Assembly (NCBI GenBank): GCA_013911195.1
Contig: JACETS010000051.1
Coordinates: 1-14,390, forward strand
Length of the DNA stretch: 14,390 nucleotides
From: Verrucomicrobiales bacterium
GTDB taxonomy: Bacteria; Verrucomicrobiota; Verrucomicrobiia; Verrucomicrobiales; DEV007
Direction of reading: 5' to 3'
Part shown: in pieces, positions 1-8,908 of the stretch
Position numbering within the stretch: the first letter of the stretch is position 1
How the letters are laid out: each line of letters begins with the position of its first letter
The notes under the pieces: generated by a model
Database searches by the model: none
Seen by the model: the letters and a program-made list of their open reading frames with translations, nothing else
What the model was told of the DNA's origin: nothing
Made by a program: the position numbers and the translations under genes

Positions 1-2
1 GA

Positions 3-1679
3 GTTTTATCTGGTGGTGCTAAAATTGAAAATGGAGCTCTCGTTCTTAATGGAAAGAATTCATTCATGATGACATCAGCATTCGAAAATGATGTCCATGA
101 GAAGACTCTAGAAGCGTGGGTCCAGCTCAACGACCTGAATCAAAAAGGATCTGGTGTGATTGGAATTCAATCTACAAACGGCGTTGTTTTTGATTCAATC
201 GTTTATGGTGAGAGAACTCCTCAAGCATGGATGGCAGGTAGTGACACTCTTAAACGATCTCAAAAACATGATGGAGAAAAAGAAGGATTGGCAAAAGAAA
301 AACCCATTCACATAGCAATCACATACAGCAAGAATGGAACAATTACTAGATACCGTGAGGGACAGGTATACGGAGAGACTTATAAAACAGAATTTCAATC
401 ATTCGAAAAAGGAAACTCACAAATTATTTTTGGAATGAGACACGGCACCAAGAGTGCGCCGACCGGATACTTATCAGGTAGAATATTGAGAGCTCAATTT
501 TACGATAGAGCTCTGGACCCAAGCGAAGTTGCTGCATCCGCGGGAACGGAATCTAATTTTATCTCCAATCAGGAAATATTGGCTGTTATGACTGAGGATG
601 AAAAAAATAAAAAAAATAAACTCAGTAGTAAAATTATTTCACTTAATGAAAATCTAAATAATTTAAAATCACAAAAAAAATCCAAGGTTTATTCAGTTAG
701 AGCTAATTCAAATCCTGGAGTTACTTATGTACTCAACCGCGGCCATGCCTTGCAGCCAACTGAAAAAGTAAGCCCTGGTTCAGTTAAGGCAGTTATTGGC
801 CCCAATGCCGAATTTGGAATCGCTCCTGATGCTCCTGATGCTGATCGCCGAAAGAAACTTGCAGATTGGATCACTCATCCTAAGAACCCTTTATTTAAAA
901 GAGTGATAGCAAATAGATTATGGCATTATCACTTTGGTGCAGGATTAATAAAAACACCTAACGACTTAGGATTTAGTGGAGGGCATCCAAGCCATCCAGA
1001 ACTTCTTGATTGGCTTGCGCTCGAATTGGAAAAAAACCAATACAGTCTGAAACATCTTCACAAATTAATGGTCAATTCCAGAACTTATCGACAGTCATCA
1101 GCGCCCAATTCAAAAAATCTAATTAGTGATTCCGATAATAAATATCTCTGGAGAAAATCACCGTCTAGGCTAGAAGCAGAAAGTCTTCGAGACGCGATGC
1201 TTAAAGTTTCAGGAAAATTAAATTTGAAAATGGGAGGTCCAGGTTTTCGCGATGTAACTTTTAGATCCTTGAATGGAACTACTTATTATACCCCTTTCGA
1301 CAAAGAGGATGCCGAGTTAAATAGACGAACAGTCTACAGGTTCAGCCCAAGAGGCCAGAGAAGTGCGATACTGGACGCTTTCGACTGCCCGGATCCCTCT
1401 ACAACAGCCCCAAAAAGATCAGTTACAACAACTCCAATCCAAGCGTTGGCACTACTAAATAATGCCTTTGTTTTGAGAATGGCTGATGGTTTTTCAGAAC
1501 GACTCAAAAAGGAATCTGATTCTTTAAATGAACAAGTTAAAAGAGCATATGAGCTTGCTTATAGTAGAAACCCTGATGATGAAGAATTAAAGCTTGGCGT
1601 TGAGCTTTCAAAAAAACATGGCCTCAGTGCGCTTGGCAGAGTCCTTTTTAATAGTAACGAATTTGTAGTAATAGAATGA
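3..1679 (+). CDS. LamG and DUF1553 (PSD1) domain protein, 5' partial
   Basis: C-terminal 558 residues of a large secreted protein of the planctomycete/verrucomicrobial DUF1549-LamG-DUF1553 type. The frame is open to the left edge, and the residues before the first ATG (position 66) already read like a LamG strand (GGAKIENGALVLNGK), so the true start lies outside the window. A LamG/concanavalin-like domain spans about positions 3-550. A Lys/Asn-rich, probably coiled linker follows at about 590-690. The DUF1553 domain covers about 845-1640, with the family signatures IANRLWHYHFGAGL, PSHPELLDWLA, NSRTYRQSS and TTPIQALALLNN. Full-length relatives usually carry a cytochrome-like PSCyt1 and a DUF1549 domain upstream; that is family knowledge and is not visible here. 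The stop overlaps the start of the DUF1501 gene (ATGA), and such pairs are very common in these bacteria. The biochemical role is unproven; a part in envelope polysaccharide breakdown is usually inferred. Confidence 0.93.
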   Translation, partial: VLSGGAKIENGALVLNGKNSFMMTSAFENDVHEKTLEAWVQLNDLNQKGSGVIGIQSTNGVVFDSIVYGERTPQAWMAGSDTLKRSQKHDGEKEGLAKEKPIHIAITYSKNGTITRYREGQVYGETYKTEFQSFEKGNSQIIFGMRHGTKSAPTGYLSGRILRAQFYDRALDPSEVAASAGTESNFISNQEILAVMTEDEKNKKNKLSSKIISLNENLNNLKSQKKSKVYSVRANSNPGVTYVLNRGHALQPTEKVSPGSVKAVIGPNAEFGIAPDAPDADRRKKLADWITHPKNPLFKRVIANRLWHYHFGAGLIKTPNDLGFSGGHPSHPELLDWLALELEKNQYSLKHLHKLMVNSRTYRQSSAPNSKNLISDSDNKYLWRKSPSRLEAESLRDAMLKVSGKLNLKMGGPGFRDVTFRSLNGTTYYTPFDKEDAELNRRTVYRFSPRGQRSAILDAFDCPDPSTTAPKRSVTTTPIQALALLNNAFVLRMADGFSERLKKESDSLNEQVKRAYELAYSRNPDDEELKLGVELSKKHGLSALGRVLFNSNEFVVIE

Positions 1680-3091
1680 AGATTGAACCTTACAGACGTG
1701 ATTTGCTCAATTGGGGCATCCAAGGAACTGGTGCCACTGCATTAGCAAGCTTGTTGACTAACGATAAAGCTTCAGGCTCACCAATACTTCCGCATTATCC
1801 TTCCGTGGCAAAACGGGTAATTCACATATGCCTTGTAGGAGGAATGAGTCATATCGACTCATTTGATTACAAGCCAGAACTCACCAAAAGTCATGGTAAA
1901 CAAGCGCAACTCTCAGAAAAACCCGATATTTTCTTTGGAAGAGTCGGTCCCTTAAGAGGAGCTGATTGGGAATTCAAAGCTCGCGGTCAGAGTGGATTAA
2001 TGGTCTCAGAAATGTTTCCACACATCGCCAAGCAAGCTGACAAGCTCACTGTAATTCGATCAATGATCTCACAGTCAGCTAATCACACTCCTGCATTATT
2101 TTTTGAAAATAGTGGTTTTGAATTTAATGGTTACCCTTCCGTTGGAAGTTGGGTATCCTACGGTCTCGGTGCTGAGTCTGAATCTCTCCCTTCATATGTA
2201 GTTTTGCCTGATGGAAGAGGAGATCCAAACGGTGGTGCTTCAAATTGGTCTAATGGTTTCCTTCCGGCCCAATATCAAGGAGTCAGATTTGGAAAGGGTG
2301 ATAAGCCAATCAGAGATTTGTTTCCTGCAAAAGAAATCGCACAAGATGAAGAAGAAAGTTCCAGAGGTGTATTGGCGCGCTTGAATCAAAAACATCATGA
2401 AAGAACTCAGCTAGATGATCTTCTTAATGCTAGAATTCGGAGTTACGAATTAGCTGCTAGAATGCAATTATCTGTTCCTCAAGTCACCGACTTAAGCGCA
2501 GAAAATGAAAAAACAAAGGAAATGTACGGCATCGGAGTCGATCCAACTGATGACTGTGGTAGACGTTGCTTGCTAGGCCGTCGCCTATTAGAACAAGGGG
2601 TCAGATTCGTACAAATTTTTTCAGGTGGGCCTATCGGAGGAAATCCTAGAGCAAGTTGGGATGCCCATGAGGATGTCAAAGACAATCACGGCCAAGAGGC
2701 TAGAAGAATTGATAAGCCTATCGCTGGACTTTTAGCTGATCTTGAAAGACGAGGGATGCTCGACGAAACTCTTGTACTATTCACAACTGAATTCGGTAGA
2801 ACTCCTTTTGCTCAATCGGATAAAGGTAAGGTTGGTCCTGGTCGTGATCATAATAAGGGCGGCTTCTCAATATGGATGGCGGGGGCAGGTCTTCGACCTG
2901 GTATCGCACACGGCGTAACAGATGAAATTGGCTGGAAGGCTACCGAAAGCCCTACCACCTGGCATGACTTTCATGCAACTGTCATGCATTTACTTGGTAT
3001 GGATCACGAAAAATTAACCTATTATCACAATGGCATTGAACGCCGTTTGACTAATGTTCATGGAAACGTAATTGGCGAAATACTTGCCTGA
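1676..3091 (+). CDS. DUF1501 family protein with Tat-type signal
   Basis: A 471-residue DUF1501 protein, related to the alkaline phosphatase/sulfatase fold. The N-terminus has a twin-arginine motif (YRRDLLNWG, residues 6-14) followed by a short hydrophobic stretch, which predicts folded export through Tat. Family signatures include GGMSHIDSFDYKPEL near the start, SANHTPALFFENSG in the middle, GRRCLLGRRLLEQGVRFVQI, and FTTEFGRTPF followed by GRDHNKGGFSIWMAGAG in the last third. The length is normal and the frame is intact. The ATG overlaps the upstream stop by four bases, so translation is probably coupled. DUF1501 proteins nearly always travel with DUF1553 partners, and the two are thought to act together at the envelope. 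Catalytic activity has not been established for the family, so no reaction is assigned. The stop codon is TGA, which matters when interpreting the in-frame TGA of the gene at 8909-9229. Confidence 0.95.
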   Translation: MKIEPYRRDLLNWGIQGTGATALASLLTNDKASGSPILPHYPSVAKRVIHICLVGGMSHIDSFDYKPELTKSHGKQAQLSEKPDIFFGRVGPLRGADWEFKARGQSGLMVSEMFPHIAKQADKLTVIRSMISQSANHTPALFFENSGFEFNGYPSVGSWVSYGLGAESESLPSYVVLPDGRGDPNGGASNWSNGFLPAQYQGVRFGKGDKPIRDLFPAKEIAQDEEESSRGVLARLNQKHHERTQLDDLLNARIRSYELAARMQLSVPQVTDLSAENEKTKEMYGIGVDPTDDCGRRCLLGRRLLEQGVRFVQIFSGGPIGGNPRASWDAHEDVKDNHGQEARRIDKPIAGLLADLERRGMLDETLVLFTTEFGRTPFAQSDKGKVGPGRDHNKGGFSIWMAGAGLRPGIAHGVTDEIGWKATESPTTWHDFHATVMHLLGMDHEKLTYYHNGIERRLTNVHGNVIGEILA

Positions 3092-3135
3092 TGTTCCAAT
3101 ATAAATTAACTGAATTTAATTCGTTCTGTCGTTAA

Positions 3136-3495
3136 ATGGAGAATGCAGATCAATCTAGAGCTCTTATAATTCGCCACGAAGATGACTCATTAAAGGAACA
3201 GAGCGCCTGCGGTCATCGATACAGATTATTGAGCAAGGGTGATCAAGGGATTGCAGCTTGGGCCCACGCAGTGGATATCGATGGGGCTAAGCCCCACTAC
3301 CATAAGAAAACCACTGAATTGTATTATGTTCTTGAAGGGGAAGGAACCGTTACATTAGACGGCAAAAAACAAGAAGTTAAAAAGGGCACTATCATACATA
3401 TACCTCCGGGTGTGATTCATGGAGCCGATGGTAAAATGAGAGTTCTAGTTATCGGCATACCAGACATTGATGACTCCGATATCTACTATCCGTAA
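3136..3495 (+). CDS. Single-domain cupin protein
   Basis: A 119-residue cupin (Cupin_2 type) without a signal peptide, so probably cytoplasmic. Cupin motif 1 is visible as PHYHKKTTELYYVLEGEG, giving candidate metal ligands His54, His56 and Glu61. Motif 2 is IPPGVIHG with His95, completing the usual 3-His/1-Glu site. The length is typical for a stand-alone small-molecule or sugar-binding cupin, and the substrate cannot be told from sequence. The gene lies 44 bases after the DUF1501 gene and 44 bases before the large heme protein, in the same direction, and probably shares their transcript. I see no Shine-Dalgarno sequence before the ATG. Alternatives are a mannose-6-phosphate-isomerase-like or dioxygenase-like enzyme, but the protein is too short for most of these. 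Confidence 0.9.
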   Translation: MENADQSRALIIRHEDDSLKEQSACGHRYRLLSKGDQGIAAWAHAVDIDGAKPHYHKKTTELYYVLEGEGTVTLDGKKQEVKKGTIIHIPPGVIHGADGKMRVLVIGIPDIDDSDIYYP

Positions 3496-3539
3496 AATAT
3501 TACACTATTAATCCGCTAAACCTCAAATCATTCAATTTG

Positions 3540-6500
3540 ATGGAACAAAAACTAAATATAATTAAAAGGTTATTACTAACCATCTTCATCACTGAATTTA
3601 CATTATTTCAAATTCTTCAGGCAGAACTTGATAAAAATGCATTACCAGATGTCGAAGAGGGTTTTCAAATTAATTTCTTTGTTAAAGAACCTCATATTAT
3701 CAACCCTTCCTCATTATGCTTTGATAAAAAAGGTCAACTTTATGTTGGGGCAGGGCCCCAATACAGGCATCCAAAAGAGGATTCCCCAACCGATTATATT
3801 AAAATTCTCATTGATGCTGATAACGATGGAGTGGCTGAGACGGTCAAGACGTTTGCAGAGGGACTTAATTGTGTTCAGGCGATGGCTTGGAAAGGTAATG
3901 AACTATGGGTCGCGAATGCTCCCGAACTTACAGTCCTTCGGGATACCGATGGCGATGACGTTGCCGACGAATATCAAATTATCTACACAGGCCTAAATAA
4001 TCTAAGGCATAGCGTGCACGGACTTAACTGGGGACCTGATGGCTGGCTTTATTTCACAATGGGAAATACTTGGGTTAAACCAAATGCGCCAAAGCCAATT
4101 CGCGATTTACAGGGCATTAAGTCCAATGATAAGACCCAATATCCTCTAACCAAAGTCTACACTAAAGAAACTTATCCAAAAAGTTTTCATCCATTGAACA
4201 AACAAGAAATGGAAGGTGGAATTTTCAGATGCCGCCCCGGTGGATATGACTTAGAACTTTTTGCCAGAGGAATGCGCAACCCATGGGATATGTGTATGGA
4301 TAGTGGTTTTAATTGGTTAGCAACCGACAACGATCCTGGTCGACCAGGGGAAAGGATTTTTATGCCTATACAGCATGGTCACTACTCAATGCGACATCCT
4401 TGGAAATTTGATTGGATGGGCAAACATATTGCTGTAGCGCCCTCTTCAGATTTATTCCCAAGCGTTAGTGGATCTGGAACGGGTGTTGCTTATTACACTT
4501 CAGATCATTTTCCAAAAAGATATCGCGATCATTACCTTATCGCAGACTGGACCAACAATTGCATTTTTCTGTATAATCCAAAATGGGTAGGTGCATTACA
4601 AGTGCCAGCAGAAACCAAGCGCAAGATTGTCGATGGTGGTACAACTCAGGGAGGTGATTTAGGTTACAAGGGGGCAAATGGGCGATCACTCTTTCGTCCA
4701 ACAGATATCGAAATTGGTCCTGACGGGGCATTATATATTGCCGGTTGGGGATCCGTTTACGGAACAGAATATGTGCCAAAAGAAAAATGGACTCCTGAAG
4801 AAAATGCTAAATACCAAGGACGTGTGTTTCGGCTAACACACAAAGACTCACCACTTATTTCCAGGAAAATTTGGGATAAAGTAAAAAGAAAAAAAGATAT
4901 AAAAACTTGGAGTTTCAAAGAATTAATAGAAGACCTTGGTTCAAATGTTCATGTGTGGCGCGTGCACTCACAGGACGAACTCGTTCGGAGAGGTAAGGCG
5001 ATTAGAGATGAACTCATTGCAGCAATACTTTCCGGAAAACTCAACGAAACTCAGGCAACTTGGGCCATTTGGGCAGTTGGTCACATTGACAGAAAGAACG
5101 ATAATAATGAGGAGGAATGGAATATTGAAAAATTTGCCGATGATCAATGGAGCCTAAAGGGTAAGACCATAAATACTTACAAGTTAAACATTAGGGTTCA
5201 AGCTACACGTATTTTGGGTGAAACCGAGATTTCGACTGCCTCACCAAAACTCATTAAATTGCTATCTGATGAAGAGCCACGTATACGATTAGCTGCGATA
5301 GGATCTTTAGACCGCATCGGATGGGGTAATAATAGCGATACTATTCTTGATGCTATTGCATACGAAACCGACCGGGTAACTTTTTACTCGAATTGGCAAG
5401 TGATGAGACGGCACTTATCCAAGGAAAAACGCTACGAACTTTTGAAGGAAGAACGAATCGGACTCCGCCGTATGGCTGCGCTTAGTCTGATGGAGGAAGG
5501 GGACCGTGATTTACAAAAGCGTGCAGATGAAATTTTAGGTAATGGAATCACCATTACTGGCAACCCATTAAAAAGCCTTACTATATCGGCAAGCAAAGAG
5601 CATTTCCGAGAATCAACAAAGGTAACGTTTGCTGCTTCTTCACCTGGAGACATCCGATATACTCTTAATGGTACCGAGCCTACATCGAAAAATTCTCTTA
5701 AGGCTGATAAAGAGTTAACGCTAGTTACAAGCGCCACACTCAAAGCAGCGGTGTTTAAGGGTGAGCAAAGAACATCCGAAGTTGAAAGTCTAGACCTTCA
5801 TAAAATCAGTGACTCAGAATGGCAGGATCGGCTTTTTGTTCAGAATATTCGTGGAGAAGGTTCTGCGAACTTTTACCCTGCTCAACTTGATGGTCTACAA
5901 AGAGGAACGCTCGTCTACAAAGATCGCAATTATACTTTCACTGAAATACCTGAAACCTTAGCCGGCGCCACTCACATTAGAACGTTCAATGATGATAAGA
6001 GTCATACCAACGATGAGTTCCTACACTTTGATATCAATTTACCTTCCACTTTATATCTTGCTTATGACGGTCGAACCACACCACCAAAAGAGCTCGTAAA
6101 AGGAATGGAAAAAACCTCAATGGTAATTCGTATCAGTAATGGGGAGTTATTTCCTGTTTATCGCCGCATGGTACAGGCAGGTAAAGTGGTGATTGGGAGC
6201 AATAAAATGAATGGAACTGGAGGAGAATCAATGTATCAAATTTTCCTCACCAAGGCAGGCCTTAAAAAAACCAATATCACAGCAGCCACCAATGCTATGG
6301 GTAAAGCTAACACTAAACATGGAGAAGAAATATTCTTCGGACGTGGCACATGCTTGGCTTGTCATCAAGTAAAAGGAAAAGGCGTACCTTTAGGACCTGA
6401 TCTCAATGGAATTAACAAACGCCGGGATACTGACTACGTTATTCGATCTATTCTTTTGCCAGATGAATATATCGTTGAGGGCTTTCAGCAAACGAGTCTC

Positions 6501-6719
6501 GAATTAGAAGGCGGTCGAAAACTTTTTGGTATGATTCAGGAAGAAACTGCACAGAGCCTCAAAATATATCTGCTTACAGGAGAAAAAATATCTGTTAATA
6601 CAAATGATATAATCAAACGCAGTGATGCAAAAAACTCGAGTATGCCGAGTAGTTTCTCACATACTATGAGCGCCCAGGATGTCGCAGATGTCACCGCTTG
6701 GATTATGCAACTTCAATAG
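3540..6719 (+). CDS. PVC-type heme-binding CxxCH protein: propeller, HEAT, chitobiase-C-like, cytochrome c
   Basis: A 1059-residue exported multidomain protein. I chose ATG 3540 over the adjacent TTG at 3537. The signal peptide is about residues 1-28 (cleavage after LQA). A beta-propeller related to sugar dehydrogenases spans about 30-430 and carries two Asp-rich, calcium-loop-like stretches (D92-A-D94-N-D96-G and D135-T-D137-G-D139). HEAT-like helices follow at about 540-660. A chitobiase C-terminal-like beta domain is at about 680-755 (GDIRYTLNGTEPT). A second beta module covers about 765-905. A cytochrome c domain ends the protein, with heme motif Cys938-Leu-Ala-Cys941-His942 and Met1035 in an MPS context as likely axial ligand. 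The family is typical of Planctomycetota and Verrucomicrobiota. I infer periplasmic oxidation or binding of sugars with electron transfer to the heme; the substrate is unknown. It is the last gene of the left block. Confidence 0.92.
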   Translation: MEQKLNIIKRLLLTIFITEFTLFQILQAELDKNALPDVEEGFQINFFVKEPHIINPSSLCFDKKGQLYVGAGPQYRHPKEDSPTDYIKILIDADNDGVAETVKTFAEGLNCVQAMAWKGNELWVANAPELTVLRDTDGDDVADEYQIIYTGLNNLRHSVHGLNWGPDGWLYFTMGNTWVKPNAPKPIRDLQGIKSNDKTQYPLTKVYTKETYPKSFHPLNKQEMEGGIFRCRPGGYDLELFARGMRNPWDMCMDSGFNWLATDNDPGRPGERIFMPIQHGHYSMRHPWKFDWMGKHIAVAPSSDLFPSVSGSGTGVAYYTSDHFPKRYRDHYLIADWTNNCIFLYNPKWVGALQVPAETKRKIVDGGTTQGGDLGYKGANGRSLFRPTDIEIGPDGALYIAGWGSVYGTEYVPKEKWTPEENAKYQGRVFRLTHKDSPLISRKIWDKVKRKKDIKTWSFKELIEDLGSNVHVWRVHSQDELVRRGKAIRDELIAAILSGKLNETQATWAIWAVGHIDRKNDNNEEEWNIEKFADDQWSLKGKTINTYKLNIRVQATRILGETEISTASPKLIKLLSDEEPRIRLAAIGSLDRIGWGNNSDTILDAIAYETDRVTFYSNWQVMRRHLSKEKRYELLKEERIGLRRMAALSLMEEGDRDLQKRADEILGNGITITGNPLKSLTISASKEHFRESTKVTFAASSPGDIRYTLNGTEPTSKNSLKADKELTLVTSATLKAAVFKGEQRTSEVESLDLHKISDSEWQDRLFVQNIRGEGSANFYPAQLDGLQRGTLVYKDRNYTFTEIPETLAGATHIRTFNDDKSHTNDEFLHFDINLPSTLYLAYDGRTTPPKELVKGMEKTSMVIRISNGELFPVYRRMVQAGKVVIGSNKMNGTGGESMYQIFLTKAGLKKTNITAATNAMGKANTKHGEEIFFGRGTCLACHQVKGKGVPLGPDLNGINKRRDTDYVIRSILLPDEYIVEGFQQTSLELEGGRKLFGMIQEETAQSLKIYLLTGEKISVNTNDIIKRSDAKNSSMPSSFSHTMSAQDVADVTAWIMQLQ

Positions 6720-6780
6720 GAAAAGCAGACTTTTGTTGAATGAAAATGGAAGTATTATTTAAATAAGATTTATCTTAAGT

Positions 6781-8796
6781 CTAATTCAAGGCTTCTCTTA
6801 AAAGCTTGATACGTTGGTCAAATTTTTGTTCTGAATCTAATCCAAACCATCTCTTTGAATCTTTCCCGATGGAAGAAACAGAAACACTGAGCACTTCATT
6901 TAGTGAAGTTACAGAATCCGAAAAATGAATGAAAAAGAACCCACTTGAATCTTGTTCAGATTTCCAGGTTGGGAGATAAAAAAGTTCAACAAGCTTATCC
7001 TGAGACTTCCATGATGAAAGTTCTTTGGTCACATCGAATTTGATTTTATGCTGATCATTAATTGTCATTAAAAATCCTTGAGTCATTGGTTCACTCACCC
7101 ATCCAAGACCTCCACTAAAAGAGAAAACTTGCGTAACAGTTTCTTTAGAAACAACAGATTTCCATGACATAGTTGTTCCCTTTTCGGACTGTCTAATAAA
7201 AACTCTTTCATTAAAGTCACCAGAAAAATTATACCACTCTGTCATTTCACCATCCTTTTGAATAATTGTCTCACATCCAGGACGAGCAGAATCAATTAAT
7301 TCCTTCAGTCTGCTAGCTTGGCTATTGTTTCTCACTGACAATTCACTAAACCAATGTGATACTTTTTTAAAAGTGGCAGGTTCAGAGCTTGGAAATTCAT
7401 GAAACGATGGAGGTTCTTGGTTTTTCTTTGCTATATATTCGTCACCTAAGATGTCTCTTACTCCATTGGTCACCACATCCTCAACTTCTGGTAAATAAGG
7501 TCCAGGAAGATCATAATAAACCTGTGAAAATTCAGCTTCATAACCACCCTCATTGAGAACCCTTCTTGATGGGATATATCCGGGCATTTCATTGGCCCAA
7601 GCACTAATCCATAACCTTTTCCAATCAAACTCCTTGTTAAATCGTACAGCATAATCAACAACAACCTCACCCGCTAAGAAAACAACTGCGAGTTCATTTC
7701 CAAATTTCCATGAATGAATCGGATAATTCACCTTTGATGAAATACTTCCCTCACTATCAAGTTTTTTTAACATTGATTTAGCAAGCTGGGCGTTGAATCC
7801 GCCTGATTCCAATTGAGACTCCCAGTGCTTTCTTTCTTTAGGTTTTTTTAAAGGCAGATTGATCTCTTTTTTTATAATTGAACTTACTCCTGGCAGCGGG
7901 GTCAGTTTATCATTGATGACTTTATTAACTTCTTTGGCGATTGATGTTCCATGTGCCAATGCATCTTTTAAACCTCCACTAGGTTGTGGTCCTACGTCGG
8001 CGCCACAGCCAATCGTGACAAGGGAAATGGCTGATTGGGTGTTTTTCTCGATTATCTCATTCGCATAACCTGCCCAATCACCATTGATATGGTTGCGTGC
8101 TCCGATCGTCGTACAATGACACGCATAATTCGACCAAATAACCCGAGTTTCACCTTTCAAATCATTTGCCACCATTACCGGAAGACTATGGTCAACGGGT
8201 CCATTTCTTTGAAATCCAAAACCGGCCCATTTACCATCCCTTATGATTCTTCTGTTACCACCGAATTGAACCTCTCCTCGCCCCCACGACAGCCTCATTG
8301 GCTCCCTGCTTTCAAGAGCTTCAATAATAATAGATTCCATTTTATCAATTAAAAATGCGGTATATTTATCTATTCTTATTTCCTGATCAGGACTTGTTCT
8401 TCCTGCCCAGAGAATAGGCGCGTAACCTCTTAAGGAGGGTGCGTTGTGGGTATGAGTGGCAGTTATCACTAAATTCTTTTCAGGGATACCTAATTTTTTA
8501 ATACGCTTTGCAAGAGCAGCTCTGATTTCTTTTGTTATTCCACAGTTATCAATAACAACAAGAACAGCAGGATTCTCTCTGCCAATAACCAAACACCTTG
8601 CCCACAAAGCATTATCTATACCTTCAAATTCTTTCGTTCTGCCTCCATAACCTGCTAAAACAACTGGAAACTTTGGAGTGATATCCGTTCTTGATACCCC
8701 TACTAACACCGTTTTTGGATTTTTAATTAGACCAGCATAAACAACTGAAGAAATACAAAGAATTAAAATCCAAAAATTGATGAGTCGCTTGAACAC
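6781..8796 (-). CDS. Neutral/alkaline ceramidase N-domain-like secreted hydrolase
   Basis: A 671-residue exported protein starting at a GTG. The signal peptide is about residues 1-22 (VVYAG). Residues 30-430 match the neutral/alkaline non-lysosomal ceramidase N-terminal domain: SRTDITP, then THTHNAPS with His115 and His117, YACHCTT with His227, AGEVVVDY with Glu377, and NEMPGYIPS with Tyr407. These correspond by motif to the zinc ligands of true ceramidases. The ceramidase hexapeptide GDVSPN, which holds the catalytic Ser, is replaced by ADVGPQ at about 266-271, so Ser becomes Gly. The C-terminal 200 residues resemble no domain I can name. Amide hydrolysis of ceramide is therefore doubtful; another zinc hydrolase activity on lipid or glycan is more likely. 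A strong terminator separates it from the upstream minus-strand gene, and its own promoter is not clear (only 37 bases in between). It converges on the left block. Confidence 0.88.
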   Translation of the reverse strand: MFKRLINFWILILCISSVVYAGLIKNPKTVLVGVSRTDITPKFPVVLAGYGGRTKEFEGIDNALWARCLVIGRENPAVLVVIDNCGITKEIRAALAKRIKKLGIPEKNLVITATHTHNAPSLRGYAPILWAGRTSPDQEIRIDKYTAFLIDKMESIIIEALESREPMRLSWGRGEVQFGGNRRIIRDGKWAGFGFQRNGPVDHSLPVMVANDLKGETRVIWSNYACHCTTIGARNHINGDWAGYANEIIEKNTQSAISLVTIGCGADVGPQPSGGLKDALAHGTSIAKEVNKVINDKLTPLPGVSSIIKKEINLPLKKPKERKHWESQLESGGFNAQLAKSMLKKLDSEGSISSKVNYPIHSWKFGNELAVVFLAGEVVVDYAVRFNKEFDWKRLWISAWANEMPGYIPSRRVLNEGGYEAEFSQVYYDLPGPYLPEVEDVVTNGVRDILGDEYIAKKNQEPPSFHEFPSSEPATFKKVSHWFSELSVRNNSQASRLKELIDSARPGCETIIQKDGEMTEWYNFSGDFNERVFIRQSEKGTTMSWKSVVSKETVTQVFSFSGGLGWVSEPMTQGFLMTINDQHKIKFDVTKELSSWKSQDKLVELFYLPTWKSEQDSSGFFFIHFSDSVTSLNEVLSVSVSSIGKDSKRWFGLDSEQKFDQRIKLLREALN

Positions 8797-8833
8797 TTTC
8801 TCAATAATGAATTAATTGATAAAATGGGTAAAT

Positions 8834-8862
8834 AAAAAACCGGCCCCTCTCGGAGCCGGTTT
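8834..8862 (-). terminator. Strong Rho-independent terminator
   Basis: On the minus strand an 8-bp stem (AAACCGGC paired with GCCGGTTT), whose inner loop can form two more G-C pairs, is followed directly by six T. It lies 47 bases after the stop of the selenoprotein candidate and is oriented to end that transcript, so the small gene is transcribed on its own. The A-tract on the opposite flank is shorter, so bidirectional function is less likely. Confidence 0.9.
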
Positions 8863-8908
8863 AAATTCGAATAAGAGATATGAATCTCTCTAAAATTTGT
8901 ATGTAACT

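Noticed and set aside
822..845. Tandem GCTCCTGAT repeat
   Set aside because: Only two full copies, in frame, encoding an Ala-Pro-Asp linker; an ordinary low-complexity linker.
3747..3759. GGGGCAGGGCCCC hairpin-like run
   Set aside because: It lies in the conserved propeller coding region with no T-run; most likely codon coincidence.
4537..5743. Minus-strand frames of 80 and 103 codons
   Set aside because: They are shadows of the large heme-binding protein gene, without signals or motifs.
6720..6780. Possible bidirectional terminator between the convergent genes
   Set aside because: TAAGAT/ATCTTA can pair, but with a two-base loop and no T-run; too weak to call.
7859..8650. Several plus-strand open frames of 64-105 codons
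   Set aside because: They lie antisense inside the ceramidase-like gene, whose motifs are conserved; these are shadow frames.
8797..8833. Promoter for the ceramidase-like gene (TTTACC, 17 bases, CATTAT)
   Set aside because: Each box matches only four of six consensus bases in an AT-rich stretch; not distinguishable from chance.
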